64,000 nt of DNA, from NCBI RefSeq assembly GCF_009646335.1, contig NZ_WJBU01000008.1, forward strand, positions 62,001 to 126,000, in the 5' to 3' direction. Positions 36,961 to 46,875 of this stretch are shown one piece after another. The position numbers were made by a program, and so were the translations under genes. Origin of the DNA: Caenimonas koreensis DSM 17982 (GTDB taxonomy: Bacteria > Pseudomonadota > Gammaproteobacteria > Burkholderiales > Burkholderiaceae_C). The notes below the pieces were generated by a model. The model was given only the letters and a program-made list of their open reading frames with translations. It had not been told where the DNA came from and ran no database searches. Each line of letters starts with the position of its first letter. Within the stretch, counting starts at the first letter, position 1.

Positions 36961-38029
36961 AGTCATCGGGCGCATAAGAGTCATACCGCCCATCTGCGCC
37001 TTCTGCGATGGGATACATGACGAATCCCATCTTCGGGCCTCTGGAATTCGGCAGCTTCACATCGTGCGCCGAATTCCACGCGAGCCAGTTGCCCTCCCAG
37101 CCGCCGAAGAGCGCCTTGTTCACTGGCGCGACCAGCGAGTTCTGCGTGGTCTTGATCCACTCGGGCGTCTCCTGGCGCATCACCTTCGCCACATCGGCCG
37201 GGTCCATCGCTGTCCAGCCGCGTGCCTGCAAATACACCTCGGCACGGCAGTGCTGCGCGCCCTTGAGGCTGGCGGAGTTGCCGCCAAGTTCGCGATAGCC
37301 GAAAGCTGATGGCGCGAGACGCAAGCCGTAGAAGTCGCGCGCCGGAAGCTTCACCGCGCGGCACAGGCCCACGAACAACGCATTCAGGTCAGCACACTTG
37401 CCGCCGAGGTTGCCTGTCTCGAGCATGGACTTGATGTCGCCCTCGCCGCAGCCGCGCACCTTCGGCTCGCGGTAGGTGTTGGCAACGATCCAGTCGTAGA
37501 TGGCACGTGCCTTCTCTTCGTCGGTGCGGGCGCCACGCGTTGCCTCAAGCGCCGTCTTCAGCACGATGCCGTCAGTCGGGATCAACGCGGTGGGCCGCGT
37601 GTGATACGCGAGCGTGTCCGCGTCTTCATTCACGGCGGTGCGGCTTCGCCAGTCAGTCGCGCGGTTCCTGGTGCGCACGCGGCTTGTCACCTCGACATAC
37701 GGAGCGGGCTCGTTCGCATCAAATTCGGCGTAAACCATGCGAGCGCCACTCACCCCGTCGCTGGTCATCTGGATCTTGCCGTTTGTTATGGAGCGGCTGT
37801 CGAGCGAACTCTGCCACTCGCTATCGACCGAAGGCACCGGCAGCCACACGCGCGTGACGCCCTTGGGGGCCAGCAAATCGACTCGCGTCGTCACGTCGAA
37901 CGTGCGCCAGTCACCCGGCTTGGGCTCGAACGTTCGCGCTTGCGCAAAGCCTGGCAATGCAAAGCCAGCGGCAGCGGCGGACACGGAAAGGGAAACGGAA
38001 CTCTGGATGAATTGGCGGCGTGTTTTCAT
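36926..38029 (-). CDS. Exported transglutaminase-like cysteine protein
   Basis: This 367-residue protein has a Tat-type signal ([11 protein letters not shown], then a hydrophobic stretch ending ALPGFAQA). A transglutaminase core follows with the triad Cys212 ([16 protein letters not shown]), His260 ([10 protein letters not shown]) and Asp276 ([10 protein letters not shown]). Such proteins are thought to act as periplasmic cysteine peptidases or related hydrolases. Its 3' end overlaps trmB by 35 bases. It is followed on the minus strand by no partner, but the TlpA-like gene lies 21 bases upstream. Confidence 0.83.
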   Translation of the reverse strand: MKTRRQFIQSSVSLSVSAAAAGFALPGFAQARTFEPKPGDWRTFDVTTRVDLLAPKGVTRVWLPVPSVDSEWQSSLDSRSITNGKIQMTSDGVSGARMVYAEFDANEPAPYVEVTSRVRTRNRATDWRSRTAVNEDADTLAYHTRPTALIPTDGIVLKTALEATRGARTDEEKARAIYDWIVANTYREPKVRGCGEGDIKSMLETGNLGGKCADLNALFVGLCRAVKLPARDFYGLRLAPSAFGYRELGGNSASLKGAQHCRAEVYLQARGWTAMDPADVAKVMRQETPEWIKTTQNSLVAPVNKALFGGWEGNWLAWNSAHDVKLPNSRGPKMGFVMYPIAEGADGRYDSYAPDDFKYQISAREIV

Positions 38030-38050
38030 GCGCCGATTGTCGCTGACCGC

Positions 38051-38572
38051 CTATTGGAAGAGCAACTCGACCTGGCGCCCCGCTTGCGCCGTGGACCAGT
38101 CGAATTCGCCGCGCATTCGCCAGCGCGCAACGCCACCAGCGCTCAGGCCAATCGTCGTCGGGAAGGCGCGCACGCCGCACTGCGCCGCGAACTTGCCTTC
38201 AGCGTCGAGCACGATGGGCAGCGCCATGCCCGTGCGCCGTGCGAAGCCCGCTGCCGTCAAGCGTGACTCCTTGAAGTTGATGGCGAGCACGACCAGCTGT
38301 TTGTCACCGTAGAACTCGCCCAGCTGCTGCAGCGTCGGCATTTCAGCGCGGCACGGCTCGCACCAGCTCGCCCAGAAGTTCAGCAGCACGGCACGCCCGC
38401 GCAGGCCCGCAGACGTCCAGTGCCGGCCGTCCAGGTCCACCAGGTCGAGCGGCGCCAGCGGCTGCTTTGCTGGCCAAGGCGTGAATTCAGCTGCCACTGC
38501 GGGCAAGGCCGCACACGCTGCCCACGAGAGCGCAGCGCGAAGATATGTCCTTCTCGTATGTGCAACTTGCAT
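38051..38572 (-). CDS. TlpA-like thioredoxin family protein
   Basis: This 173-residue protein has a signal peptide (MQVAHTRRTYLRAALSWAACAALPAVAA). A TlpA/ResA-type thioredoxin domain follows, with the redox pair in NFWASWCEPCRAEMP. It should act in the periplasm as a disulphide reductant. ATG 38572 is chosen over 38689 because it puts the signal peptide at the N-terminus. It lies just upstream of the transglutaminase-like gene on the same strand, so co-expression is likely. It is divergent from the solute-binding protein gene. Confidence 0.85.
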   Translation of the reverse strand: MQVAHTRRTYLRAALSWAACAALPAVAAEFTPWPAKQPLAPLDLVDLDGRHWTSAGLRGRAVLLNFWASWCEPCRAEMPTLQQLGEFYGDKQLVVLAINFKESRLTAAGFARRTGMALPIVLDAEGKFAAQCGVRAFPTTIGLSAGGVARWRMRGEFDWSTAQAGRQVELLFQ

Positions 38573-38674
38573 GAGATTGCGCGGCGCGTGCTGCATCCAC
38601 TGATTGTCCTGCCATTGCCGCTGGAGTATTGTCAGGCATCGAAATTGCAGGGCACGTCGCCGAAGGGGATTGAC

Positions 38675-39841
38675 ATGCACATGACGCACCGCACCATCTC
38701 ACGCCGGGCCCTGATCACCAGCTCTGCCGCTTCTGTCGGCCTTGCTGCACTGGGTGCCAGCACCACTGCCTGGTCACAAGCCAAAGGTGCCGCACGCAAG
38801 ATCATCCTGGGCCAGTCCGTGCCGCTCACCGGTGTGGCGAGCGAAATCGGCATTGCATTTGCCGGCGGCGCCAAGCTGTACATGGATTCATTCAATGGCC
38901 GCAAGAACAACCCCGGCTACACCTTCGAGCTGCGCCAGGTCGATGACGGCTACAGCCCCGCCAAGGCCAGCGAGAACGCGAAGAAGCTGCTCGCCGATGG
39001 TGCCGACCTGCTGTTTGGCTTTGTAGGCACGGCCAGCAGTGACGCGGTTGCCGCCATCGCCCAGAAAGAGGGCGCCATCTTCTTCGCGCCCTTCGCCGCC
39101 TCCGACACCTTGCGCGACGCAGCGCATGCCAGCGTCTTCCACGTGCGCCCTTCGATGTTTGACGAGGCGTTCAAGATGGTCAGGCATTGCGCGACGCTCG
39201 GGCAGTCGCGCATTGCCGTGGTGGCCGAAGATGATGCGATGGGCCGCGCCGGGCTCGACGCCGTGCAAAAGGCACTGGCCGACCAGAAGCTGCCGCCACT
39301 CGTGGGCTCTGCGTTCGTGCCGGTGAACAGCGACAAGGTGGACGCCGCCGTGGCTGCCATTGCCAAGCTGCAGCCGCAAGCCATCATCCAGGCGTCGCTT
39401 TTCAACTCAACCGCTGCCTTCATCCGCAAGCTGCGCAAGACGGGTTACGGCGGCGCATTCCTCAACTTCTCCGTGGTCGGAATCGACCCGCTCTTCACGG
39501 CACTGGGCAAGGAAATTGGCGGCGTTGTGGTTTCACAAGTTGTGCCGTCACCCAAGAGTTCGGCGACGCCCATCGTGAAGGAATATCTCGCGGCCATCGA
39601 TACATCGGACCAGACGCCTTCTTATGAGAGTCTGGAAGGATTCATCGCAGCAAAGACGCTCGCCGAAGCCGTTCGCCGTGCCGGCAAGGGCGCTGACCGC
39701 GCAACCATGCAGCGGACCATGGCGTCGATGACCGACTTCGATATCGGCGGCTTCCGCATCAACCTGCGCCCCGGCCTGCGCGACTCGATCCGCGCGATTG
39801 ACCTGGTGACGATCACGCCCGACGGCAAAGTCGTGCGCTGA
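38675..39841 (+). CDS. ABC transporter substrate-binding protein, branched-chain amino-acid type
   Basis: This 388-residue protein is a type I periplasmic binding protein of the LivJ-like family. A signal peptide with a twin-arginine-like motif (ISRRALITSSAASVGLAALGAS) precedes KIILGQSVPLTGVASEIG, the family start. Motifs for ligand binding include FGFVGTASSDAVAAI and IAVVAEDDAMGRAG. The ligand is unknown: no permease or ATPase genes lie nearby, so it is an orphan. ATG 38675 has GAAGGGG upstream; ATG 38681 is possible. Confidence 0.88.
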   Translation: MHMTHRTISRRALITSSAASVGLAALGASTTAWSQAKGAARKIILGQSVPLTGVASEIGIAFAGGAKLYMDSFNGRKNNPGYTFELRQVDDGYSPAKASENAKKLLADGADLLFGFVGTASSDAVAAIAQKEGAIFFAPFAASDTLRDAAHASVFHVRPSMFDEAFKMVRHCATLGQSRIAVVAEDDAMGRAGLDAVQKALADQKLPPLVGSAFVPVNSDKVDAAVAAIAKLQPQAIIQASLFNSTAAFIRKLRKTGYGGAFLNFSVVGIDPLFTALGKEIGGVVVSQVVPSPKSSATPIVKEYLAAIDTSDQTPSYESLEGFIAAKTLAEAVRRAGKGADRATMQRTMASMTDFDIGGFRINLRPGLRDSIRAIDLVTITPDGKVVR

Positions 39842-39943
39842 GCGTTTCAGGCGCCTGCTGAGGGCCCAATCCGTACGGCGCGTACCTGGGCCGCTCGCTC
39901 GGCCAACGTAGCCGCAGTTGCCAGTTCAGACCGTTCCAGCATC

Positions 39944-39971
39944 GGAACTATTTACCGACACCCGTTACTCA
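39944..39971 (+). promoter_or_regulatory. Candidate HrpL-like promoter upstream of the F-box-like gene
   Basis: GGAACT (39944-39949), a 15-base spacer and TTACTCA (39965-39971) resemble the HrpL box (GGAACY-N15/16-CCACNNA) with two mismatches in the second half. The ATG is 31 bases further on. GTTCC-N6-GGAAC (39933-39948) is an inverted repeat that overlaps the first half. No hrp gene is visible in the window, so this is speculative. Confidence 0.3.
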
Positions 39972-40002
39972 GTGCGTTCCGCAAACAAAACGGGAAGTCG
40001 CC

Positions 40003-41493
40003 ATGCGCCCAGTCGCGCCACCACCAACCAGATCCGCGCCTGCGGAGGGTTTGCGACCAGCCGGCGACCCATTTCGCCGCGTGACTGCCGCCACGCCACA
40101 GCCGCGGGTCCGGATGCACATCGCCCAACACGCCGCGCAGCAGCAAATGGAAAGCGACCTGCCGAACCGGCCTTTGCAGACGTCGCAAAGCCAGCTCTCG
40201 CAGGCGGGGCACATGGCTCGGCTTGGCGGCGACCTCGTCATCTCTGTCGCAAACTTCCTGCGGCCAGATGAAGTCGCCAGCCTTGGTTCGACGTCGCAAC
40301 ACCTGCGCGCCGCCATCGGCTCCGATCCCGGTCACCAGCGCATGCTGGTAGCGGCAGCAAATTCCCACGCAAATCCGAGTGATGCGAATTCAGATCAATT
40401 GGCAGCAGCCAATGCGCACAGGCTGGGTCTGCAACCCACGTCGCTTGTGGATGCGGAAAGTGCAGTCGTGGCAGTGCGGCTTCTCTGCATGAAACTGCTT
40501 GAGATGCTGGACAAAGACGAGGTCAATTTCGCCAGAGTATCGAACGCGTGCAGTGTACTGAACCAGCGGTGTCGCATCATCGAATCCCGAGGATGGGACT
40601 CTGTCGAGTTGCTGCGCCAGACATTCGATGGAGAGTTGCGGCCCTGGATCAGGAGCGACAAGTGCGAGAGGCTTGCGCAACGCCTTGCGCCGCTCAGGGG
40701 AAACGACGAGGCTGGCGAGGCCAAGTTCATCGTGGCTTTGATGTGCGAGGTGGCCGAACAGCATGTTCACGACCCAAGCAAAGCCGTGATCAAGCCTTTT
40801 GTCGATACGGTGTTCGCGTGCGCGGCTGCATCGCAGGACACGTCGTTGCCGCCTGATGGGCCAACGTCCTGGGGCTATCGGATTCTTGTTGCAGCAAAAA
40901 CAGTGAATGACATCTTCGACGGGTTGCCCACACCGCAGAATTTGACTAACGCCCGACAGTATTGCTACGCGCTCCTGAGCAAAATGCACATGAGCGACAC
41001 AATCTCACATCGCAACTTCATGGACGGTCTTCGTCAAAATGCGCAAGCTGACAGCCCATTCGCTCGCCTGATCGACCTAATTCAAAGTGTCGGTGGTGAA
41101 GTCGTTCCCATGACCACCGCTGAGCGCTCCCGGCTCGGTGAAAGCCTGGTGCAAGCATTGCGCAACCGGGAAATATCTATGAGCATTCTCGGCAAGGTCC
41201 ATCCGGAATTCGACATCGCGCCGGTATTGGAAGCGGCGCTGAAGACGCGGTCGCTCGGGACGCATGACGTTCAAGCAATGGATATCAACTGGCAACTAAT
41301 TCGGGAGGAACTGCTTCAAAGCAGGATTGAAAGTCATTTCCGCCTGGTCAGGAATCAGGACGACCAAGTTCAGGAAGTGATCCTGCGTCTCTACAACGCG
41401 GTGGACGATAGCGAGGACGATGACGGGGGCGATATCGAGGACGAGAACGATGTGCACGTGCGCGGACTCATGAACGCGCCTTTCACATCTTGA
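40003..41493 (+). CDS. Orphan protein with F-box-like motif, candidate effector
   Basis: This 496-residue protein has no recognised full-length family. Residues 1-65 are rich in Pro, Gln, Ser and Arg, with no signal peptide or membrane helix. Residues 74-108 (LGGDLVISVANFLRPDEV, then ASLGSTSQHLRAAIGSD) follow the eukaryotic F-box pattern: L-x(3)-L-x(6)-FL-x(4)-V-x(2)-L-x(3)-S-x(2)-LR. The rest (about 140-450) is helical. The tail (about 458-480) is strongly acidic (DDSEDDDGGDIEDEND). Codon use is less GC-rich than in neighbours, which suggests transfer. Bacterial F-box proteins (Ralstonia GALA, Xanthomonas XopI, Agrobacterium VirF) are injected into hosts and join SCF ubiquitin ligases. Such a role here is inference. 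Confidence 0.55.
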   Translation: MRPVAPPPTRSAPAEGLRPAGDPFRRVTAATPQPRVRMHIAQHAAQQQMESDLPNRPLQTSQSQLSQAGHMARLGGDLVISVANFLRPDEVASLGSTSQHLRAAIGSDPGHQRMLVAAANSHANPSDANSDQLAAANAHRLGLQPTSLVDAESAVVAVRLLCMKLLEMLDKDEVNFARVSNACSVLNQRCRIIESRGWDSVELLRQTFDGELRPWIRSDKCERLAQRLAPLRGNDEAGEAKFIVALMCEVAEQHVHDPSKAVIKPFVDTVFACAAASQDTSLPPDGPTSWGYRILVAAKTVNDIFDGLPTPQNLTNARQYCYALLSKMHMSDTISHRNFMDGLRQNAQADSPFARLIDLIQSVGGEVVPMTTAERSRLGESLVQALRNREISMSILGKVHPEFDIAPVLEAALKTRSLGTHDVQAMDINWQLIREELLQSRIESHFRLVRNQDDQVQEVILRLYNAVDDSEDDDGGDIEDENDVHVRGLMNAPFTS

Positions 41494-41526
41494 CCCAACC
41501 TGGGTTTCGGCTAAGCACCATCCGAC

Positions 41527-44151
41527 TCAGGCGCGCTCAGCCACCCAGCCCTGTACCGACTGCAACGCACCTGCCAGCTTGCCTGGCTCTGTGCCGCCGG
41601 CCATGGCCATGTCGGGCTTGCCGCCGCCCTTGCCGCCAACTTGCTGGGCGACGAAGTTCACGAGGTCACCCGCCTTCATCTTGCCCATGCTGTCAGCGGT
41701 GACGCCAGCTGCGATCTGCACCTTGCCGCCATCGACGGCGGCGAGCACGATGGCCGCTGTCTTGAGCTTGTCTTTGAGCTTGTCCATGGTGTCGCGCAGC
41801 GTCTTGGCGTCAGCGCCATCGAGCAGCGCAGCCAGCACGCGAATGCCCTTCACGTCGACAGCTTGAGCAACCAGTTCGTCGCCCTTTGAAGAAGCCAGCT
41901 TGCCCTTGAGCTGCGCGACTTCCTTCTCGAGCGCACGCACCTGGTCGAGCACTTGCGACAGGCGCCCCTGCACTTCCGTCGGCGCCGCCTTGAGCGTGCC
42001 CGACATGCTGTGCACGGTGGACTCCAGCTGTTGCAGGTAGGCCAGCGCATTGGCGCCCGTCACGGCTTCGATGCGGCGGATGCCGGCGGCCACACCGCCC
42101 TCACTCACGACCTTGAACAGGCCGATGTCGCCCGTGCGATGCACGTGCGTGCCGCCGCACAGCTCGCGGCTCGAACCGATGTCGAGCACACGCACCGTGT
42201 CGCCATATTTCTCGCCGAAGAGCATCACGGCGCCTGTGGCCTTGGCGGCGTCGATCTCCATCACGCGCGCCATCGTCTGCTGGTTGGCGAGGATTTCCTC
42301 GTTCACCCGCTTTTCAATTTCACGGATCTGCTCGTCGCTCACGGCGTGGTTGTGCACGAAGTCAAAGCGCGTCTTGTCGGCATCGACCAGCGAGCCCTTT
42401 TGCTGCACGTGGTCGCCCAGCACTTCACGCAGCGCCTTGTGCATCAGGTGCGTGACGCTGTGGTTGCGCATGGTGGCCTGGCGGCGCTGCGCATCGATCT
42501 TTGCCACGACAGCGTCGCCCACCTTGAGCGTGCCCTGCGTCTGCGTGCCGTGATGGCCGAACACATCCGACTTGATCTTCTGCGTGTCTTCCACACCGAA
42601 CTGCACACCCTCAGCCGCGATGACGCCACTGTCGCCGACCTGGCCGCCGCTCTCGGCGTAGAACGGCGTGACGTCGAGCACGACGATGCCCTGCTCACCT
42701 TCATGGAGCTGCTGCACCGACGCGCCGCCGTGATACAGCGCAACCACGCGCGCCGACTCTTCGAGCTTTTCATAGCCGGTGAATGCGTTGCCGATGCCCG
42801 CGTATTCAAGCGCGCGGTCCATCTTGAACTTGCCAGCCGCGCGGCCTGCCGCCTTCTGCTTGTCCATCGCGGCGTTGAAGCCCGCTTCATCGACCGTGAC
42901 ATCACGCTCACGGCAGACGTCTGCCGACAGGTCGAGCGGAAAGCCGTACGTGTCGTGCAGCTTGAAGGCCACGTCGCCGGGCAACTCCTTCTGGCCGCCG
43001 GCAAGCGCGGCATCCAGAATTTCCATGCCGTTTTCCAGCGTCTCGAAGAAGCGCTCTTCTTCTGCCTTCAAGGTGTCGATGATCTTGTTCTCGTTGGCCT
43101 TCAGGTTCGGGTACGCCTCACCCATCAGCGCCACGAGATCGGGCACGAGCTTGTGGAAGAACGGCGTCTTCTTGCCGAGCTTGTAGCCATGGCGGATCGC
43201 GCGGCGGATGATGCGGCGCTGCACATAGCCGCGGCCTTCGTTCGACGGGATCACGCCGTCGCTCACGAGGAACGACGTGGCGCGGATGTGGTCGGCGATC
43301 ACGCGCAATGATTTGTTTTCAAGATCGGTCACGCCTGTCTCGCGTGCGGCGGCCTTGATCAGCGCATCGAAGATGTCGATCTCGTAGTTGCTGTGAACAT
43401 GCTGCAGGATCGCTGCGAGGCGCTCCAGGCCCATGCCCGTATCAACGCACGGTGCGGGCAAGTTTTTCACGCTGCCATCGGCCTGCATGTCGAACTGCAT
43501 GAACACGTGGTTCCAGATTTCGATATAGCGGTCGCCATCCTGCTCGGGCGAGCCGGGCGGGCCGCCAGGGATGTGCGGGCCGTGGTCGTAGAAGATTTCA
43601 GAGCACGGGCCGCACGGGCCGGTGTCGGCCATCATCCAGAAATTGTCGGACGCGTACTTCGCGCCCTTGTTGTCGCCGATGCGCACCACGCGGTCAGCGG
43701 GCAGGCCAATGACCTTCGTCCAGATGTCATAAGCCTCGTCGTCGTCGATATAAACGGTGGCCCAGAGCTTTTCTTTCGGCAGCTTGTACACCTCGGTGAG
43801 CAGCTCCCAGCCCCACACGAGTGACTCGCGCTTGAAGTAGTCGCCAAAGCTCCAGTTGCCCAGCATCTCGAAGAAGGTGTGATGCCGCGCGGTGTAGCCC
43901 ACATTTTCAAGATCGTTGTGCTTGCCGCCGGCTCGCAGGCACGCTTGCACGGAGGCAGCACGCACATAGGGGCGCTTGTCGGTGCCCAGGAACACGTCCT
44001 TGAACTGCACCATGCCCGAGTTGGTGAACATCAGCGTCGGGTCGTTGCCCGGCACGAGCGGGCTGGAAGCAACGACCGTGTGCGCCTTGGACGCGAAGAA
44101 GTCCAGGAAGGTCTTGCGGATGTCGGCGACTGAAAAATTGGGCTTGCTCAT
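41527..44151 (-). CDS. alaS: Alanyl-tRNA synthetase
   Basis: This 874-residue class II synthetase starts [19 protein letters not shown], followed by motif 1 to 3 regions ([48 protein letters not shown]). The editing domain with zinc ligands follows ([16 protein letters not shown], and [13 protein letters not shown]). A C-terminal C-Ala domain closes it. ATG 44151 is preferred to 44244, as the extra N-terminal residues match no AlaRS. It converges with the F-box-like gene, 33 bases apart. Confidence 0.97.
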   Translation of the reverse strand: MSKPNFSVADIRKTFLDFFASKAHTVVASSPLVPGNDPTLMFTNSGMVQFKDVFLGTDKRPYVRAASVQACLRAGGKHNDLENVGYTARHHTFFEMLGNWSFGDYFKRESLVWGWELLTEVYKLPKEKLWATVYIDDDEAYDIWTKVIGLPADRVVRIGDNKGAKYASDNFWMMADTGPCGPCSEIFYDHGPHIPGGPPGSPEQDGDRYIEIWNHVFMQFDMQADGSVKNLPAPCVDTGMGLERLAAILQHVHSNYEIDIFDALIKAAARETGVTDLENKSLRVIADHIRATSFLVSDGVIPSNEGRGYVQRRIIRRAIRHGYKLGKKTPFFHKLVPDLVALMGEAYPNLKANENKIIDTLKAEEERFFETLENGMEILDAALAGGQKELPGDVAFKLHDTYGFPLDLSADVCRERDVTVDEAGFNAAMDKQKAAGRAAGKFKMDRALEYAGIGNAFTGYEKLEESARVVALYHGGASVQQLHEGEQGIVVLDVTPFYAESGGQVGDSGVIAAEGVQFGVEDTQKIKSDVFGHHGTQTQGTLKVGDAVVAKIDAQRRQATMRNHSVTHLMHKALREVLGDHVQQKGSLVDADKTRFDFVHNHAVSDEQIREIEKRVNEEILANQQTMARVMEIDAAKATGAVMLFGEKYGDTVRVLDIGSSRELCGGTHVHRTGDIGLFKVVSEGGVAAGIRRIEAVTGANALAYLQQLESTVHSMSGTLKAAPTEVQGRLSQVLDQVRALEKEVAQLKGKLASSKGDELVAQAVDVKGIRVLAALLDGADAKTLRDTMDKLKDKLKTAAIVLAAVDGGKVQIAAGVTADSMGKMKAGDLVNFVAQQVGGKGGGKPDMAMAGGTEPGKLAGALQSVQGWVAERA

Positions 44152-44267
44152 AGGGCTGTGGATGCGGGTGGCAAACGCCGCAGAATGGAACGGCGCAAAC
44201 CCGCGTGAATGCTTGATCTGACTCGGTTCGGGTGAACTTTTCATTATAGGTGTCGCTCTTATTTCCC

Positions 44268-45227
44268 ATGCTCAAGATCGCCCGTTCCCTCTTCACAGCC
44301 CTGGCCCTGGTTGCGGCCTGCATGGCACATGCCGCAGACCCCACCTACCGCGTCATCAACACGATGCCCGACTACTGGAAGTACGAGGCCGCAGCCAAGG
44401 GGCTCGATGCCAATGCGCAGCTCAAACTTTTTCGCGAACTCGTCATCGAGCGCTACCCCGAGATCTACACCGCCAGGGTGATAGGCCTGGACGAGACCAA
44501 GCCCGTTGATGTGGAACTTGCGAAGCGCTTTGTGCGCACGCAAAGAATGATGGGCGACAAGACCGCGCAGATCCGAGCAGTCTCCGATTCGATCGCGGCC
44601 GACCTGCCACGCTACGAAGCAAAATTTCGCCAGACATTCCCGGACCTGGACTTTCGCGGCAACATTTACTTCATGCACACGCTGGGCGGCTTTGACGGCG
44701 GCACGCGCAAGATCGACGGCAAGACCACCTTGCTCTTTGGCGTGGACATGATCGGCTACGTGTATGGCGCGGATGTGGACCCGCAGCCCTTCTTCCACCA
44801 CGAGCTCTTTCACCTGTACCACGACCAGTTCAAGGGCAACGGTGCGCACAGCACGCTGTTCGCGGGTGCGCTGTGGCGTGAAGGGCTGGCAACCTACGTG
44901 GCGCAGGCGCTCAACCCGCAAGCCAGCGGCGTATCGATCTTTGCCCTGCCCAAATCAACACCCGACCGCGTCAAGGCCGACCTGCCGCGCATTGCACGCG
45001 ACATGCGCCAGCTGCTCGATTCACGCGACAAGAAGGACTACCAGCGCTATTTCACCGGCGCGCGAGAAAACGGCGAGCCGCCGCAGCGTGCCGGCTACTA
45101 CGTGGGCTACCTCATCGCATCAAAGCTCGGCAAGACGCACACCCTGCAGGAACTGGCCAAGATGCCGTTTGCGCAGGTGCGTGTGAAGATCGAGAAGGCG
45201 TTGGAGGAGATGGAGGCGGGGCGGTAG
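44268..45227 (+). CDS. Secreted gluzincin-like putative metallopeptidase
   Basis: This 319-residue protein has a signal peptide ([22 protein letters not shown]). A gluzincin-type zinc site HELFH (residues 178-182) is followed 21 residues later by a glutamate in [13 protein letters not shown] (Glu204). No further family was recognised; DUF2268-type proteins share this layout. It is divergent from alaS with a short shared promoter region. It is predicted to be periplasmic. Substrate and role are unknown. Confidence 0.68.
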   Translation: MLKIARSLFTALALVAACMAHAADPTYRVINTMPDYWKYEAAAKGLDANAQLKLFRELVIERYPEIYTARVIGLDETKPVDVELAKRFVRTQRMMGDKTAQIRAVSDSIAADLPRYEAKFRQTFPDLDFRGNIYFMHTLGGFDGGTRKIDGKTTLLFGVDMIGYVYGADVDPQPFFHHELFHLYHDQFKGNGAHSTLFAGALWREGLATYVAQALNPQASGVSIFALPKSTPDRVKADLPRIARDMRQLLDSRDKKDYQRYFTGARENGEPPQRAGYYVGYLIASKLGKTHTLQELAKMPFAQVRVKIEKALEEMEAGR

Positions 45228-45248
45228 CGCGCCACCAAGGCAAAAGCC

Positions 45249-45701
45249 CTAGTGACCGGTATCGCCTGGTAAAACGTTCAGGCCTTCCAGCTTTGAGAAG
45301 TCCCTGTCATGGGTCACAAGCGCTGCGGCACCAACCTCAAGCGCCGTCGCCGCTTGCAACGCGTCCGGCAGTCGCAAGCCCGTCGCGGCCCGCAGGCGAG
45401 CTGCAGTCACTGCAATTTCTGTAGAAACCGGAACGACTTCAAAGCTCTCCAACGCCCTTTCGTAGCGCTTGGCCAATGCGTCGAGGCCTTGCTTGAGCGG
45501 ACCTACGAGGACCTCGGCCATTGTGATGGTTGATATGGCAACGCGCAGCCGCCCACCATCGACGGCCTCAAACAAGCCCTGGAACAACTTGAAGTAGCGT
45601 GCGTTGTCTTCCAGCATGTAGATGAGGGGCGCGGTGTCAACGACGACAAGATCGCCGTCGACCAACCCGCCCCACAGGGGCTGAACCTTGCGTGTGGCCA
45701 T
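45249..45701 (-). CDS. PIN-domain toxin (VapC-like)
   Basis: This 150-residue protein has the PIN-domain pattern: VVVDTAPLIYMLED near the start, a conserved Glu in TMAEVLVGPL, and ATGLRLPDALQAATALEVGAAALVTHDRDFSKL towards the end. VapC toxins are RNases that cut tRNA or rRNA. It follows the antitoxin gene after seven bases on the same strand. The N-terminal 20 residues are extra to the fold, and GTG or ATG starts further in are possible. Confidence 0.85.
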   Translation of the reverse strand: MATRKVQPLWGGLVDGDLVVVDTAPLIYMLEDNARYFKLFQGLFEAVDGGRLRVAISTITMAEVLVGPLKQGLDALAKRYERALESFEVVPVSTEIAVTAARLRAATGLRLPDALQAATALEVGAAALVTHDRDFSKLEGLNVLPGDTGH

Positions 45702-45708
45702 TTGCGCG

Positions 45709-45960
45709 TCAGCTCCAGTCGTCTCGCAACTCAGCGACGTACTTGGCTGCTGACTTGCCCCACAACCCCTTGCCAGTCCCGCGCAGGGACAGAAGCGCCG
45801 ATTTGCGGCGCGACTTCACCAGCAGGTCGGGCGACACGATGGCTGCGTAAGGCTTTCCGTGCTTGGTAAGCAAACTACCCTCGCCCGCATGGGCAAGGGC
45901 TGCCAACTGTGGCAGCTGCTTGCGGCCTTCTTCCAGGCCGAGGGTGCGCGTTGCTCGCAT
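45709..45960 (-). CDS. Phd/YefM-like antitoxin
   Basis: This 83-residue protein has the Phd/YefM pattern: MRATRTLGLEEGRKQLPQLAALAHAGEGSLLTKHGKPYAAIV, where the fold binds DNA. The short C-terminal part would wrap the toxin. It is the first gene of a PIN-toxin pair. Direct repeats just upstream (45971-45988) may be its operator. Confidence 0.8.
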   Translation of the reverse strand: MRATRTLGLEEGRKQLPQLAALAHAGEGSLLTKHGKPYAAIVSPDLLVKSRRKSALLSLRGTGKGLWGKSAAKYVAELRDDWS

Positions 45961-45970
45961 GATTGACTTT

Positions 45971-45988
45971 CTGTACAGACTGTACGGA
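45971..45988. promoter_or_regulatory. Direct repeats upstream of the antitoxin, possible operator
   Basis: CTGTACAGA and CTGTACGGA are two 9-base direct repeats starting 11 bases upstream of the antitoxin ATG. Each holds a TGTAC core. Antitoxins of this class commonly bind repeats at this position to repress their own operon. Confidence 0.45.
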
Positions 45989-46000
45989 TTGTCTCACAGG

Positions 46001-46699
46001 CTACGCGTACCTCGCCCCCAACTTCAGCGCCACCACCTGCGGCTCGACTTCGATGGCGTCTTCATCCATCGCCTGGGCGCTGCCAAGCCAGCTGACCGGG
46101 AAGCTGCGCAGGTTGTCTTGCTGGTGGCACCACGCATCGATGTACCAGTTGTCGCGGTAGTGCACCAGGCGCTGCGGCGAGATCTCGCACTCCTGCACTT
46201 CGCCAGTCTGCCTGTCGCTGTGCGTGACCTTCATCCGCTTGCGGGCCAGCGTTGCGCTGGCAGCAACCACGAACAAAGGTGGTGCCGGGCCGCGCTCGTC
46301 TGGCGGGACGACATGCAGGCGATCAGCAACGGCGCTCTCAGGCAACCCGTTCGTGGCCATCAACTGGTTCAGCTTTGCGCCCAGCGGCCGCAGTTTGGCA
46401 CCGAGCTTGCCACCCGACAGTTCAGCCAGAACGCGTTGCATGGTCAACAGGCCAAGCACTTCATCGCCGCTGAACCACAGCGCTTGCGCGGCGGTGGCTG
46501 GCTGCGACGACTCGACACGGTAGCGGCCCGTGGCGCGGTCAAAACGCACGGGCACCTGCATCTGCTCGCGCAGCTTGACCAGGTCGCGCTTGAAAGTCGC
46601 TGGAGAGATGCCGTGGCGCGACATCAACTCGCGCCGCGTCATTCCGAGTCTGCCCCCAAGTAATACCGGGTACTGCGACAGACGTACAAACTCACTCAT
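46001..46699 (-). CDS. WYL-domain transcriptional regulator
   Basis: This 232-residue protein has an N-terminal winged helix (MTRRELMSRHGISPATFKRDLVKLREQM, about 20-47). A WYL-type domain follows, with the motif DNWYIDAWCH (about 185-195). WYL regulators often sense nucleic acid or nucleotides and control accessory and defence genes. It lies 40 bases before the antitoxin on the same strand and is divergent from the gene at 46876, which could be its target. Confidence 0.82.
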   Translation of the reverse strand: MSEFVRLSQYPVLLGGRLGMTRRELMSRHGISPATFKRDLVKLREQMQVPVRFDRATGRYRVESSQPATAAQALWFSGDEVLGLLTMQRVLAELSGGKLGAKLRPLGAKLNQLMATNGLPESAVADRLHVVPPDERGPAPPLFVVAASATLARKRMKVTHSDRQTGEVQECEISPQRLVHYRDNWYIDAWCHQQDNLRSFPVSWLGSAQAMDEDAIEVEPQVVALKLGARYA

Positions 46700-46875
46700 T
46701 GGCTAATCCCCACTTCATTTTTTGATTACTTCTTCTTCCCTGAAGTGATTGCCGCTTTGAAAGAGGCACCGCAAGAATCGCAGGAATCGTTGACTGAAAC
46801 AATAGGGACTGCCCGCGCGGCCTCCTTCATTTGTAGGAGATGCGGCCAAATCCGGCCAGTAGACGAGAATGGCCC

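Noticed and set aside
41953-43311. 452-codon frame on the plus strand opposite alaS
   Set aside because: His/Val/Arg-rich nonsense typical of the antisense frame of a GC-rich gene; alaS is certain here.
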